Origin: Ancylobacter tetraedralis
GTDB taxonomy: Bacteria; Pseudomonadota; Alphaproteobacteria; Rhizobiales; Xanthobacteraceae
DNA length: 64,000 bases
Direction: 5' to 3'
NCBI RefSeq assembly: GCF_014195655.1
Contig: NZ_JACICD010000010.1
Span: 46,587-110,586, forward strand
Shown here: positions 10,700 through 19,426 of the stretch, piece by piece
Numbering within the stretch: the stretch's first letter is position 1
How the letters are laid out: each line of letters opens with the position of its first letter
Translations under genes and position numbers: made by a program
Notes under the pieces: model-generated
The model's input: only the letters and a program-made list of their open reading frames with translations
Databases searched by the model: none
What the model was told of the DNA's origin: nothing

Positions 10700-11588
10700 A
10701 GCCGTGCTCCCGATGCCAACGCAGGAAGTGCGGATGCGGACGCTCGAACGCCCGTTGCGGGGCAATGGCGCGTCCGCTCCGATTGATGAAGGCGCGCACG
10801 CCATCGGGATCGTTGGCGTGCCGGGAGATCAGCACGTCGAGATCATCCGACAGGCTGATCAGCCCGCGGTCAAACATCCAGTGCGCCGTACCTGACAAAG
10901 CCAATCCATTGCCGACGATATCCGGACCGTTCGCCTGAACGGGCTGAATATGCACCGCCGCGACCTCGGCCCGCCCGCCGCCATTGATGAGCTTCAAGCC
11001 GCTGATGGCGCAGCGCTCGTCATAGGCGCGCAGCACGATGCGTCGGAAGACGCGATCCCGTACGATCCGGGATGAGAGATAGCTGACGCGCTCGCGACTC
11101 TCCTCGAAAGCAAACGGAGCCTGTTCTTCGCGGAATCCGTTCGGAGGCAAATCGGCATCCGTGCGCGGAAGCAGCGGCGCACGGTCATCGAGGCCGCGCG
11201 CGATGATGCGGTCGAAATCGCTCGGCGAGAGCGGTCGAACCGCGGCCTGGGCACGGCCGGAGATCCGCCCATCCTCGTTCAGAACGCCGCGCTCGATGAC
11301 ACCATCGTCATCGCTGAACGGCACCGGGCTGGCGAAGTCGAGATAGCTGCCCGGCTCGATCAGCGCGAGAAACATGCCCGGTTCTGTCGGATCGGATACA
11401 ACACGCTCCACCTTGGCGATGGCGAAATAGCCGCGCGTCTCCGCCACCTTCCGCGGCTCGTAATAGACGATCCAATCGCCAACGCAGGCCTCGACGCGGC
11501 TGAGATATTGCGCCGGGAACTGGTACCGATCCGCCGGGCTGTCGTCGTAGATAGAGTCAATACGGTGGATGAAAACGCCGAATCCCAT
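10689..11588 (-). CDS. HNH endonuclease with PUA/EVE-like N-terminal domain
   Basis: 299 residues. The C-terminal half has the HNH fold seen in putative restriction endonucleases (COG3440 type): RRIVLRAYDERCAISG, AEVAAVHIQPV, NGLALSGTAHWMFDRGLI, with the paired histidines of the metal site. The N-terminal about 110 residues (DSIYDDSPADRYQFP, VGDWIVYYEPRK, GYFAIAKVERV) resemble the beta-barrel PUA/EVE/SRA-like readers that sense modified bases. This architecture suggests a stand-alone modification-dependent restriction nuclease carried as island cargo; no methyltransferase is adjacent. The modified-base specificity is inference. Confidence 0.75.
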   Translation of the reverse strand: MGFGVFIHRIDSIYDDSPADRYQFPAQYLSRVEACVGDWIVYYEPRKVAETRGYFAIAKVERVVSDPTEPGMFLALIEPGSYLDFASPVPFSDDDGVIERGVLNEDGRISGRAQAAVRPLSPSDFDRIIARGLDDRAPLLPRTDADLPPNGFREEQAPFAFEESRERVSYLSSRIVRDRVFRRIVLRAYDERCAISGLKLINGGGRAEVAAVHIQPVQANGPDIVGNGLALSGTAHWMFDRGLISLSDDLDVLISRHANDPDGVRAFINRSGRAIAPQRAFERPHPHFLRWHREHGFKQ

Positions 11589-11735
11589 GGCGCGATCTTA
11601 CCGCGCCATCCCGCCGGCGCGAGGGCGCAAGGAGCCGGGTCGCGCAGCTGCGGGCGGTCGGCTGAACGCCGAGAGCGGAAACTCATCCTGCAATCATGGA
11701 CGGTCACGGCTCGAGGCGGATCGCGCCGCTGTGCC

Positions 11736-12722
11736 TCACGCGGTCACGTTCAGCACGATCTTGCCCAATCCGCCGCCCGCCTCCATGGCGCGATGCGCCT
11801 CGGCGGCCTGCGCGAGTGGAAAGACCTTACCAACCAGCGGCTCCAGCCGGCCATCGGCGAACATCGGAAGCGCGCCTTCCGCGAAGCGCTGCACCATGGC
11901 GCGCTTTTCGTCCACGGTGCGCGATTTCATCACCGTGCCGATGAGGCGCAGGTGGTTGTGCAGCAACACCGAGAGCGGGATGCTGGCGGTGTCCTGCCCG
12001 CTCAGCAGGCCGACCTGAACCAGGCGCCCGCCTGGGGCGAGGCTGCGCAGGTTGCGCGCGAGATAGTCACCGCCGACGAAATCGACGATCACATCGACCC
12101 CGCGCCCACCGGTGGCATCACGCACCCCAAGCTCGAAGTCCTCGGAACGATAATCGAACACCGCCTCGGCACCCAGCGCCAGCACCTCGGCGCGGCGCTC
12201 GGCATTGGCGGTTGCGAAGACGCGCGCACCGAAGGCGTGGGCGATCTGGACACCTGCGGACCCGACACCGCCGGCCGCCGCGTGGATGAGCACGGCCATC
12301 CCGCGAGCTGTCTCGCCGAGATGCACGGCGGCTTCCCAGGCGGTGACGAAGGATTCCATCACTGCCGCCGCCCCGACATAATCGAGATCCTCGGGAATGC
12401 GCACCGCCATGGCGCGGTCGACGCGGGCAAATTCGGCATAGGCGCCGCCGCCGACGATTCCCATCACCCGCTCGCCGGGCCCGATGTCGGTGACATCGGC
12501 GCCGACCGCCACCACCTCGCCGGCCACTTCAAGCCCGAGCAGGTCGCTATCGCCGTAGCTCTGGCGACCGTAATAGCCCTGCCGCTGTAACAGATCGGCG
12601 CGGTTGACGCCGGTCGCGTGTACCTTGACCAGAAGATCGCCGGGGCGGGCCTGCGGCATAGGCACTTCGGCGAGGCGAAGGACATCCGCCTCGCCGAAGT
12701 CGTCGAACACGACCGCTTTCAT
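11736..12722 (-). CDS. Zinc-independent quinone oxidoreductase (MDR/zinc-type alcohol dehydrogenase superfamily)
   Basis: 328 residues with an N-terminal GroES-like domain (MKAVVFDDFGEADVLRL, ATGVNRADLLQRQG) and a Rossmann domain with AAAGGVGSAGVQIA, the NADPH motif of QOR/PIG3-like enzymes. The structural and catalytic zinc cysteines are absent. Such enzymes reduce quinones or enones with NADPH. Its ATG overlaps by 4 bp the stop of the upstream SRPBCC gene, so the two are translationally coupled. The pair is divergent from a LysR gene at 13565, the likely regulator. Confidence 0.85.
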   Translation of the reverse strand: MKAVVFDDFGEADVLRLAEVPMPQARPGDLLVKVHATGVNRADLLQRQGYYGRQSYGDSDLLGLEVAGEVVAVGADVTDIGPGERVMGIVGGGAYAEFARVDRAMAVRIPEDLDYVGAAAVMESFVTAWEAAVHLGETARGMAVLIHAAAGGVGSAGVQIAHAFGARVFATANAERRAEVLALGAEAVFDYRSEDFELGVRDATGGRGVDVIVDFVGGDYLARNLRSLAPGGRLVQVGLLSGQDTASIPLSVLLHNHLRLIGTVMKSRTVDEKRAMVQRFAEGALPMFADGRLEPLVGKVFPLAQAAEAHRAMEAGGGLGKIVLNVTA

Positions 12723-13267
12723 TTCGCTGCGGCCTTGGCGACCGCGCGGCGGGCGATGCTGGCGGCGAAGAGCGGCGTCTCGCGGCGGTTGTGGTCGCCA
12801 CCGGCCTCCTGCCGGGCCACGGCCGCCTGCTCGAAGCTCTGACCGTGTGCAGCAAGGAAGTCCATGAACACGTCGGTCGGGTGCGAGGTGACGCGGTTGG
12901 TGTAGCGGGTGCGCCCACCCTCGATCGACTCGGCGATCAGTTCCCAGATGACGTTGACCTGCGTGCGTCCCACCGGTGTGAACACGTCGGAGATCGAATT
13001 CATCCGGCAATAGTGCGCCGTGGCTTCCTCGGCGACATAGTGCTGGATCACCAGGCCGGTGCCGATCATCTCGACATTGATCACCATGCGGCGACCATCG
13101 TCCGTCGTGGTGACGCCGGAGCCGATATGGTCCGGTGGGCAGCAGCGCAGATATTCCGCCTCCGGCAGCGTGAACAGCCAGACCGCGATGTCGACCTTTT
13201 CGAGGGAAACGTCGATTTCCGCGGTATAGGCGGACTGTGAAAGGATCTTGTCGGTGAGGGCTTTCAT
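12719..13267 (-). CDS. SRPBCC-family protein
   Basis: 182 residues starting MKALTDKILSQSAYTAEIDV with a gaaga ribosome site. It has the alternating strands and long C-terminal helix (VFMDFLAAHGQSFEQAA) of the SRPBCC/START-like hydrophobic-ligand-binding fold. No catalytic residues can be named. It is first in a two-gene operon with the quinone oxidoreductase (4-bp overlap). The divergent intergenic region to the LysR gene carries a short LysR-like dyad ATAC-N4-GTAT at 13285-13296, so induction by a small aromatic or quinone-like compound is plausible but not shown. Confidence 0.65.
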   Translation of the reverse strand: MKALTDKILSQSAYTAEIDVSLEKVDIAVWLFTLPEAEYLRCCPPDHIGSGVTTTDDGRRMVINVEMIGTGLVIQHYVAEEATAHYCRMNSISDVFTPVGRTQVNVIWELIAESIEGGRTRYTNRVTSHPTDVFMDFLAAHGQSFEQAAVARQEAGGDHNRRETPLFAASIARRAVAKAAAK

Positions 13268-13564
13268 TCTTCTGCCTTGTCGATATACGTTTGTATTAGA
13301 CATCAGCGTCCGTCTTCCCGGAGGCCGAACGCCAATACGATGAAGATCGATGCGGAACCGGTTATGCGCGACGTCTCGCCTGGGCGTATTTCGATATCTC
13401 CATGATCGCTGACCTTGCTTGCGAGATGGAACGACTGCCCGATTTGCCGCGATGCGTGCACGCCGATGAGGTGCGGCCGCTGTGTGAGCGCCACGAATAT
13501 GCGAGTGTCCGGGACCGGCGATAAGCCGGAGCCTGCTGCAAACGGCTTTGCCTGGATCGCAAAG

Positions 13565-14482
13565 ATGAGACCCCATTTCGCTGAGTATCTCGCCACCTTC
13601 GTCGATGTCGTCCGGGCCGGGAGCTTTTCAGGTGCCGCCCGCCGGCGCGCGGTGACGCCTTCGGCGATCGTCCGCCAGATCGACGCGTTGGAGGCGGATC
13701 TGGGCGTCGCCCTGCTCATCCGCTCGACGCGGGCGCTCACGCTCACCGATGCCGGCCAACGGCTGCATGAGCGGGCCTTGCGGCATCTCGACGAACTGGC
13801 CGACACCCATGCGGAGGTCGCCGCCTTCGACGGTTCGGTCTCCGGCACGCTGCGGATCGCCTGCTTCCCGACCTTCGGCAAGCGCTATGTCCTGCCTGTC
13901 GTCGCGGCGTTGCAGATCGAGCATCCGGCTCTGCATGTCGAGCTAGACCTGACGGAACGGCTGGCCGATCCGGTGGCCGAACGTCTCGACCTTGTCATCC
14001 GCATGGGCGCGCTGGCCGACAGTACGCTGATCGCAACCAGGCTGGCGCCGCTCGCGCGGCTGCTGGTCGCGAGCCCGGTCTATCTGGCGCGGGCGGGCAC
14101 GCCCGACAGCGCGGCGGATCTGTCATCGCATCGGCTGCTCGACAAGCTACATGGCGCCGATCTGCTTGGTTGGCGCGAGGTACTCGGTTGCCCAGCGGGC
14201 CACGCCGGAAAAGGCACGGTGACCTTCCGGTCAGATGATTTCGAGGCCCTGCGCGCGGCGGCTGAGGCGGGCTTGGGTGTCGCGCTCCTGTCGAGCTGGG
14301 TTGTCGGACCGGATGTCAGGGTGGGAAAGCTGGTGCGGCTGGGGCTCGGCGGTGAGCCATGGAACGACGACTCGTCAGGAATCTATCTGTTGCGTGCTCT
14401 GCCGCAGCCGAGCGCGAAGGTGCGCGCCTTCACCGAGGCATTGCGGGCTTCTATCGGAAGTCCGCCGAGTTGGGAGCCGTGA
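13565..14482 (+). CDS. LysR-family regulator
   Basis: 305 residues: helix-turn-helix (FVDVVRAGSFSGAARRRAVT, PSAIVRQIDALEADLGVALL, STRALTLTDAG) and an effector domain of the AaeR/DmlR-like subgroup (GTLRIACFPTFGKRYVLP). The ATG at 13565 is chosen because it begins the canonical LysR N-terminus; the open frame extends about 50 codons further without homology. It is divergent from the SRPBCC-quinone oxidoreductase operon and probably regulates it. Confidence 0.85.
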   Translation: MRPHFAEYLATFVDVVRAGSFSGAARRRAVTPSAIVRQIDALEADLGVALLIRSTRALTLTDAGQRLHERALRHLDELADTHAEVAAFDGSVSGTLRIACFPTFGKRYVLPVVAALQIEHPALHVELDLTERLADPVAERLDLVIRMGALADSTLIATRLAPLARLLVASPVYLARAGTPDSAADLSSHRLLDKLHGADLLGWREVLGCPAGHAGKGTVTFRSDDFEALRAAAEAGLGVALLSSWVVGPDVRVGKLVRLGLGGEPWNDDSSGIYLLRALPQPSAKVRAFTEALRASIGSPPSWEP

Positions 14483-14800
14483 TCGAATAACGTCTGAATG
14501 GGCGTAGCGCGCCAGAAGCAGAAGTTCGCTGCGACGACGACGAATGGCCGGTTTGGGGCCGGGAGCAGACCGGTCTTGGCTGCCACTGCGCAGATAGCCG
14601 CCATTCTGCAGCCGACATCATTACGGTCGTTCGGAATGCTTACTTCTCCGCCCGAAATCTGCCGCTCAGCTATCTTGGCGCACCGCAGCGTAGCGGCGAA
14701 TGCGGCAGAACCGCATAGGAGACCGGTGCATCGATTGCGGTATGACTTCAATCGGGAACCCGTATTTACATTACCCAAGTTTTGCCCTAGTAGAGTCGGT
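14483..14800. repeat. Non-coding stretch with one copy of a dispersed repeat
   Basis: No gene is supported between the LysR stop and the retron ncRNA. About 14523-14572 carries a sequence (gttcgctgcg...cggtttggggccggg) closely related to 22927-22981, the signature of a dispersed intergenic repeat family. The segment around 14590-14614 also resembles about 16885-16920 (atagccg...ctgcagcc). The promoter of the retron RNA should lie near its right end but no clear -35/-10 pair is recognised. Confidence 0.5.
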
Positions 14801-14940
14801 GGCTTACGGGCAGAATTGTTGTCCGGTTTCGAGACATATGTACCAATGCCAGGGGAGCGCTTGTGCTACCATGGAACGTATTGCCGATTTGGGCGGAATG
14901 GCTTGTCGGCGTGACGATCGCGTAAGAGTGCCCGTAAGCC
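14801..14940 (+). ncRNA. Retron msr-msd RNA
   Basis: A perfect 12-bp inverted repeat, ggcttacgggca (14801-14812) and tgcccgtaagcc (14929-14940), lies 20 bp upstream of the reverse transcriptase start and fits the a1/a2 repeats that fold a retron ncRNA. Between them are a candidate msr hairpin at 14843-14872 (ccaatg... paired with catgg) and a candidate msd hairpin at 14883-14910 (gccga/tcggc). A guanosine just after a1 (14813) is a possible branching G. The exact 5' end, the msr/msd border and the branching base are predictions, not observations. Confidence 0.8.
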
Positions 14941-14960
14941 TTTATTGCCTGTGAGTTTCC

Positions 14961-16676
14961 ATGTCCCAACTGGAAAAGCTTAAAGCTGCGAAAGACCGAA
15001 AAGAGCTTGCGACAGTCCTGGGCTACAAGCCGAGTGCGCTCACGGCGATCATTTACCACCCCCCCGCCAAAGACCGTTACACCAACTTTGAAATCGACAA
15101 GAAGTCCGGCGGTAAACGGACCATCAAGGCTCCTGATGCCAAGCTGAAAAAGCTGCAATCACATCTCTCCCATCTGCTATACGCATGCCTGGATGAGATC
15201 GAGAAAGAGCGGGATGCCAAACCCCTTTCCTTTGGTTTCCGGCGTGACCGATGGATCGCAGACAACGCCACGCGGCACAAGCGTCGCAAATGGGTGCTCA
15301 ATCTCGATCTGGCGGATTACTTTCCATCGTTCAATTTCGGTCGCGTTCGCGGTTTCTTTCTGAAGGACAACTCATTTGCCCTGCAGCCGGAAGTAGCGAC
15401 TACGATTGCGCAGATTGCCTGTGATGGCACGGCCCTTCCACAGGGTAGCCCCTGCTCACCGATTATCGCGGAACTCATCGGCCAAGTGCTTGATATGCGA
15501 CTTGTGCGCCTTGCCAAGAAATACGGCGTCACCTATAGTCGCTATGCCGATGACATTACCTTCTCAACGAGCCAGAAGGACTTCCCCGCGGGTCTTGCTT
15601 CGCAGGATCCCACAGATGCAACGATCTGGCACCTGAGCGATGAATTGCTGGGCAAGATCACGGCGTCGGGCTTCGCCGTGAATCCTGCGAAGACTAGGGT
15701 GCAGTTCCGTGGTAGCCGGCAGACGGTGACGGGCCTCGTCGTCAATGAGAAGGTTAACATCCCAAGCGAATATTACCGCAACGCGCGCGCCATGTGTGAC
15801 GCCCTTTTTTCAAGCGGGCAATACTTTACCTCAATGAAAGCATCGGCGCCCGAGCCTGATCTCACAAGCAATCTTAATCCGCTTGAGGGGGTACTGGGGC
15901 ACATCTACGCCGTCACGCAGACCGAAGACCGGCGCGATGTCAGAGAACAACGGATCAAACCTCGAGCCATCCGGAGCCTCTATCGCAGGTTCCTGTTCTA
16001 CAAATACTTCGTTGCCCTCCAAGCGCCGCTGATCGTGACAGAAGGCAAGACAGATCCAGTCTATCTCAGGGAGGCCGTCAAGGCCAGAACTGCATTTCAT
16101 CCCGTACTGGGGGCAAAGACGGCCGGCCGTTTTGAGCACGCTGTCCGGTATTTCAACTATGGGGGGCTCGCTCATGAGATATTGGACCTCAGCGGCGGCG
16201 GCAGTGGCAACCTGAGGTCCATTCCGCTGGACTATCGGCGGAATTTTCAACCGTCCAAGAATGATCCGCGTGCCATTGCACATACCCCCTTGGCGCACCC
16301 CGTAATCCTCGTTCTCGACAATGATGATGGTCTCGCGTCGGTTGCTAGCACGATCTGGGACAACTTCAAGGTCAAGATCGACGTGAAGACCACCGCCCAC
16401 TTCTACCACATAATCCAAAATCTGTATGTGGTGAAGACACCGGAGGCAGGAGGCAAGAGTGCAATCGAGTCCCTGTTCCCTGACGTCTGGCTGAATATTG
16501 AACTCAATGGTAAGAAATTCAATTGCTCGAATACAATCAACCCTGAAACTGAGTACAGCAAGGAGGTCTTCGCCAACTCGGTAGTGAAGCCCAATGCCGG
16601 CAACATCGATTTTTCGGGGTTCGATCTACTGTTAGAGAGGATCGTGGCGGCCATCGAGCACCATCGAGCAAAATAG
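14961..16676 (+). CDS. Retron reverse transcriptase fused to a TOPRIM effector (type I-C/Ec67-like)
   Basis: 571 residues. Residues about 40-330 form a retron RT: DLADYFPSF (motif A), LPQGSPCSP (motif B'), YSRYADDITF with the catalytic YADD near 195, and VTGLVVNEK, the retron-specific VTG region. The C-terminal part is an OLD-like TOPRIM nuclease domain with the Glu motif LIVTEGKTDPVYL near 358 and the Asp motif VILVLDNDDG near 452. This fusion and length match retron Ec67/Eco2, where RT-made msDNA and the TOPRIM part form an anti-phage system; no separate effector gene is needed. The a1/a2-bounded ncRNA lies directly upstream. GC and codon use look lower than the flanks, suggesting transfer. 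Confidence 0.9.
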   Translation: MSQLEKLKAAKDRKELATVLGYKPSALTAIIYHPPAKDRYTNFEIDKKSGGKRTIKAPDAKLKKLQSHLSHLLYACLDEIEKERDAKPLSFGFRRDRWIADNATRHKRRKWVLNLDLADYFPSFNFGRVRGFFLKDNSFALQPEVATTIAQIACDGTALPQGSPCSPIIAELIGQVLDMRLVRLAKKYGVTYSRYADDITFSTSQKDFPAGLASQDPTDATIWHLSDELLGKITASGFAVNPAKTRVQFRGSRQTVTGLVVNEKVNIPSEYYRNARAMCDALFSSGQYFTSMKASAPEPDLTSNLNPLEGVLGHIYAVTQTEDRRDVREQRIKPRAIRSLYRRFLFYKYFVALQAPLIVTEGKTDPVYLREAVKARTAFHPVLGAKTAGRFEHAVRYFNYGGLAHEILDLSGGGSGNLRSIPLDYRRNFQPSKNDPRAIAHTPLAHPVILVLDNDDGLASVASTIWDNFKVKIDVKTTAHFYHIIQNLYVVKTPEAGGKSAIESLFPDVWLNIELNGKKFNCSNTINPETEYSKEVFANSVVKPNAGNIDFSGFDLLLERIVAAIEHHRAK

Positions 16677-17043
16677 GCGTCTCTGCACGATTCGCTGGCG
16701 TCTCTGAGGAAAGCTCCACTTTCTGCTTGCCTGTAAAGTTGCGTGAAAAAGCGAATGGCAGCTCTCTAGAGTTGCTCCCTAAAACCCGCCATTCGGCTTC
16801 CCACCCCCTGCCGGTCATCGCCGCGGGAGATCCCATCACCAGCGCAACGCCGCAATGGGGCTGGTGGCGTACTGTCCGGTTTTGACTGCCGCTGTGTCGA
16901 TAGCCGGCGCTCTGCAGCCGCCCCTTCCACGTCATCCCCGAGGATTCGCGGCTGCCCGACAGCGGACGTGCACATCCAAAGATAGGTTGACCTTTGAATA
17001 TATGAAACATATACGTTTCGTATATTTCGAGGAAGGAAGCAGC
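16677..17043. promoter_or_regulatory. Non-coding region ending in promoter/operator of the ParD-like gene
   Basis: No gene is supported in this 367-bp gap. Its right end has a ttgacc box (16987-16992) and a perfect dyad atatacg-ttt-cgtatat at 17009-17025 just before the gaggaagga ribosome site of the ParD-like antitoxin. The dyad overlaps the expected start of transcription and could be the autoregulatory operator of that antitoxin. Confidence 0.5.
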
Positions 17044-17250
17044 ATGGGCCTCGTCAAAATCGATGACGATCTTCACGAACAGGTTCGGCGCGCGAGCACG
17101 GTCATGTGCCGCTCCATCAACGCGCAAGCAGAGTTCTGGATGAAGGTCGGCATGCTCGCTGAAGCTAATCCCACCATGGCGTTCAACGACATCGTCAAGG
17201 CGCAGCTCGAGGCGGCCGATGTTGACCTGCCTTCGGTCGCCGTAGCCTGA
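17044..17250 (+). CDS. ParD-like antitoxin
   Basis: 68 residues (MGLVKIDDDLHEQVRRASTV, SINAQAEFWMKVGMLAEANP) fitting the ParD-like antitoxin family, in which a ribbon-helix-helix-type N-terminus binds DNA. A strong gaggaagga ribosome site selects this ATG. No toxin gene of ParE/RelE type follows; the next gene is an NTF2-like protein. It may therefore be an orphan antitoxin, or have an unrecognised partner. Confidence 0.7.
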   Translation: MGLVKIDDDLHEQVRRASTVMCRSINAQAEFWMKVGMLAEANPTMAFNDIVKAQLEAADVDLPSVAVA

Positions 17251-17287
17251 CATGCGGCTCCCGGACGAACCGACGAGGACGACGACC

Positions 17288-17698
17288 ATGACCTTTCAGG
17301 ACGAAATCGCAGCGTTCTTCGGGGACTATGTGGATGCATTCGGCCGCCACGATGCTGATGCGCTCAGCGAGTTATGGGAACCGGTGGGACTATTTCCATC
17401 GCCCAGCGGCAACTTCGCCATGCCGCGCGAGACGTTTCGGGATCACTGCGTGACGCTGATGGACTTCTATCGAGCGCAGGGTGTCCTACATCCTGTAGGC
17501 CAGTTGCTTTCGGCGTCCGAACTCTTCCCGAACGTGGCCGAGGCGCGCATGGCCTACCGGATGCTTGGCGAAGGACATGAGCTCATTGCGGAATGGGAAC
17601 ACGTCTACATTCTACGCCGCAGCGACCGCTGGCGCGTGTCGTTGACGATCGCCGACGGGGAGATGACGGCGTGGGCAGCGCGGGGCGCTCACCTCTAG
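17288..17698 (+). CDS. NTF2/SnoaL-like protein
   Basis: 136 residues (MTFQDEIAAFFGDYVDAFGRHDADALSELW..., AEWEHVYILRRSDRWRVSLT) with the cone-shaped alpha+beta pattern of NTF2-like/SnoaL-like proteins, which bind small hydrophobic ligands or act as isomerases or cyclases. It lies 37 bp after the ParD-like gene. Catalytic residues cannot be assigned. Whether the two genes share a function is unknown. Confidence 0.65.
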   Translation: MTFQDEIAAFFGDYVDAFGRHDADALSELWEPVGLFPSPSGNFAMPRETFRDHCVTLMDFYRAQGVLHPVGQLLSASELFPNVAEARMAYRMLGEGHELIAEWEHVYILRRSDRWRVSLTIADGEMTAWAARGAHL

Positions 17699-17820
17699 CC
17701 CGCCCAACAAGGCGGCTGCTTTCGGTGCTTCCCGTCCGACGCAGCCGATCCGCAAGCCCCCATAGCAGCCTAGAAAGACACGCGGAGTGCCTTCATAAGC
17801 TGCGATAGATCCATCGCTCA

Positions 17821-18660
17821 CTAGGCGAAGCTGGTTGAGCGCGAAAGTGCCTCCCATGCGCTGATTTCGTCTCGCATGCGGTCGAGTTTCTGGTCGACCA
17901 GCCCCAGAGCGTCCTCGCCGAGAAACAGCCGCACCGGCGGGTTTTCGGCATCGACCAGAGCGAGCAACGCCTGGGCCGCCTTGCCCGGGTCGCCGGGTTG
18001 ATTGCCACTTTTGGTCTGTCGTGCGGCGCGGATCGGGTCCATGACTGCGTCATAGTCGGCAATGCTGCGCGGCGTGCGATCCATCGAGCGCCCGGCCCAA
18101 TCGGTGCGGAATTGACCGGGCGCGAGCGCAGTCACCCGAATTCCGAAGCTCGCCACTTCCTTGCCGAGCGCCTCGGAGAGCCCTTCGAGCGCGAACTTGC
18201 TGCCGCAATAGAAGCTGATCCCGGGCATGGTGATAAAACCGCCCATGGACGTGACGTTGATGATGTGGCCGCGACGCCGCTCGCGCATGCCCGGCAGCAC
18301 CGCCTTGATCATCGCGACAGGCCCGAAGACGTTGGCGGCGAATTGGCGCTGAAGATCGTCCATGGACGATTCTTCCAGCACGCCCTCGTGTCCATAACCC
18401 GCATTGTTCACCAGCACGTCGATTGGACCGGCCTGCCGTTCGGCTTCGGCGACCGCCGCCGGGATAGCGTCGAAATCGGTCACATCCAGCGTGACCGGGT
18501 GAGCGCGATCGGGCGCGAGCGCGGCGAAGATCTCGGCATCACCCCGCCGCCGCACGGTGCCGATCACACGGTGGCCCGTTTCAAGCGCGCCGAGGGCGAA
18601 GGCTCGCCCGAGGCCGGAACTGACGCCTGTGATGAGAAATGTCTTGGAGGTGGAAGCCAT
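17821..18660 (-). CDS. Short-chain dehydrogenase/reductase
   Basis: 279 residues, classical SDR: NAD(P) motif TGVSSGLGRAFA near 11, NNAGYG, catalytic Ser in NVTSMGG and YxxxK as YCGSK (about 155-160). The Arg after the first strand (TVRRRGD) suggests NADP preference. The start at 18660 gives the family N-terminus; another ATG lies at 18680. It is divergent from a TetR gene with a 16-bp palindrome between them and is the probable target of that repressor. The substrate is unknown. Confidence 0.85.
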   Translation of the reverse strand: MASTSKTFLITGVSSGLGRAFALGALETGHRVIGTVRRRGDAEIFAALAPDRAHPVTLDVTDFDAIPAAVAEAERQAGPIDVLVNNAGYGHEGVLEESSMDDLQRQFAANVFGPVAMIKAVLPGMRERRRGHIINVTSMGGFITMPGISFYCGSKFALEGLSEALGKEVASFGIRVTALAPGQFRTDWAGRSMDRTPRSIADYDAVMDPIRAARQTKSGNQPGDPGKAAQALLALVDAENPPVRLFLGEDALGLVDQKLDRMRDEISAWEALSRSTSFA

Positions 18661-18686
18661 GGTATAGCTCTGGGCCATGATTGAAA

Positions 18687-18702
18687 CTATATCATGATAT
18701 AG
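18687..18702. promoter_or_regulatory. Perfect 16-bp palindrome, candidate TetR operator
   Basis: ctatatcatgatatag is a perfect inverted repeat in the 50-bp space between the divergent SDR and TetR starts, where a TetR repressor controlling both genes would bind. Confidence 0.6.
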
Positions 18703-18710
18703 ATAGAGAA

Positions 18711-19337
18711 ATGGCAGGAAGCAAGACCCAGGCAGCTCCGACGGCCGTGCGCGGCGAGCCGGTTCGCCAGCGCGTGATGGACGCCGCGGAGCAACTCCTC
18801 CGTCGGGGCAAGGCCGATTTCTCGATGCGCGACCTTGCCGCCGAAGCCGGGGTGAGTTTCGCGACACCGTTTAATCAGTTCGGGAGCAAGGCCGCGCTCA
18901 TGCATGCCCTGTCGGGGCGCCGGATCGATACAATGGCCAAGCGCTTTGCCGAGATGTCTCCGCCTGCCGATGCTGCCGACAGGGTGTTGTTGGCGATCGA
19001 CACGGCGGTCCAGGTGATGCTGGAGGAACCGGAGATAAACCGAGTTGTGATGGGCTGGATCGGCACGGCCGGTCCTTCCCCCGGAAAGGTCCTGGCGCAC
19101 TCCACGACCTTATGGTCGCTGGCGCTAGGCCCCGGCGAAGGCTTGACTGGGGCGGGCAAGGAGAAAGCGCTGCGCTGTTTGCCGGAACAGCTCGCCTTTG
19201 CCTTTCGCGGCGTTCTCTCGTTCTGGACCGCCGGCGAACTGCGGGATGAGGAACTTGCCTCGCAGGCGAGGGAACTTGCGAAGACATTGCTTCTCGGATT
19301 TGCTGAACGGCCGCACTTCTGCGATTCCACCCCTTAG
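18711..19337 (+). CDS. TetR-family regulator
   Basis: 208 residues; the N-terminal helix-turn-helix reads RVMDAAEQLLRRGKADFSMR, DLAAEAGVSFATPFNQFGSK, followed by a helical ligand-binding domain. The ATG at 18711 is used; the frame continues upstream to a TTG but runs through the palindromic operator. It is divergent from the SDR at 17821-18660, likely repressing it and itself until an inducer binds. Confidence 0.85.
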   Translation: MAGSKTQAAPTAVRGEPVRQRVMDAAEQLLRRGKADFSMRDLAAEAGVSFATPFNQFGSKAALMHALSGRRIDTMAKRFAEMSPPADAADRVLLAIDTAVQVMLEEPEINRVVMGWIGTAGPSPGKVLAHSTTLWSLALGPGEGLTGAGKEKALRCLPEQLAFAFRGVLSFWTAGELRDEELASQARELAKTLLLGFAERPHFCDSTP

Positions 19338-19426
19338 GCCGCCGTCCAGCTGGCAAGGCCGACCGGCAGGCAGCATATCCTGCGCCTCTAATCGGTCATC
19401 CGCGACGGACGGATGACCGCTTGAAT

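Noticed and set aside
13303..13881. Minus-strand frame overlapping the LysR start
   Set aside because: Overlaps the LysR helix-turn-helix coding region and shows no homology; would collide with the promoter.
14498..14914. 138-codon plus-strand frame covering the retron ncRNA region
   Set aside because: Runs through a dispersed repeat and the a1 half of the retron RNA; no protein-like signature.
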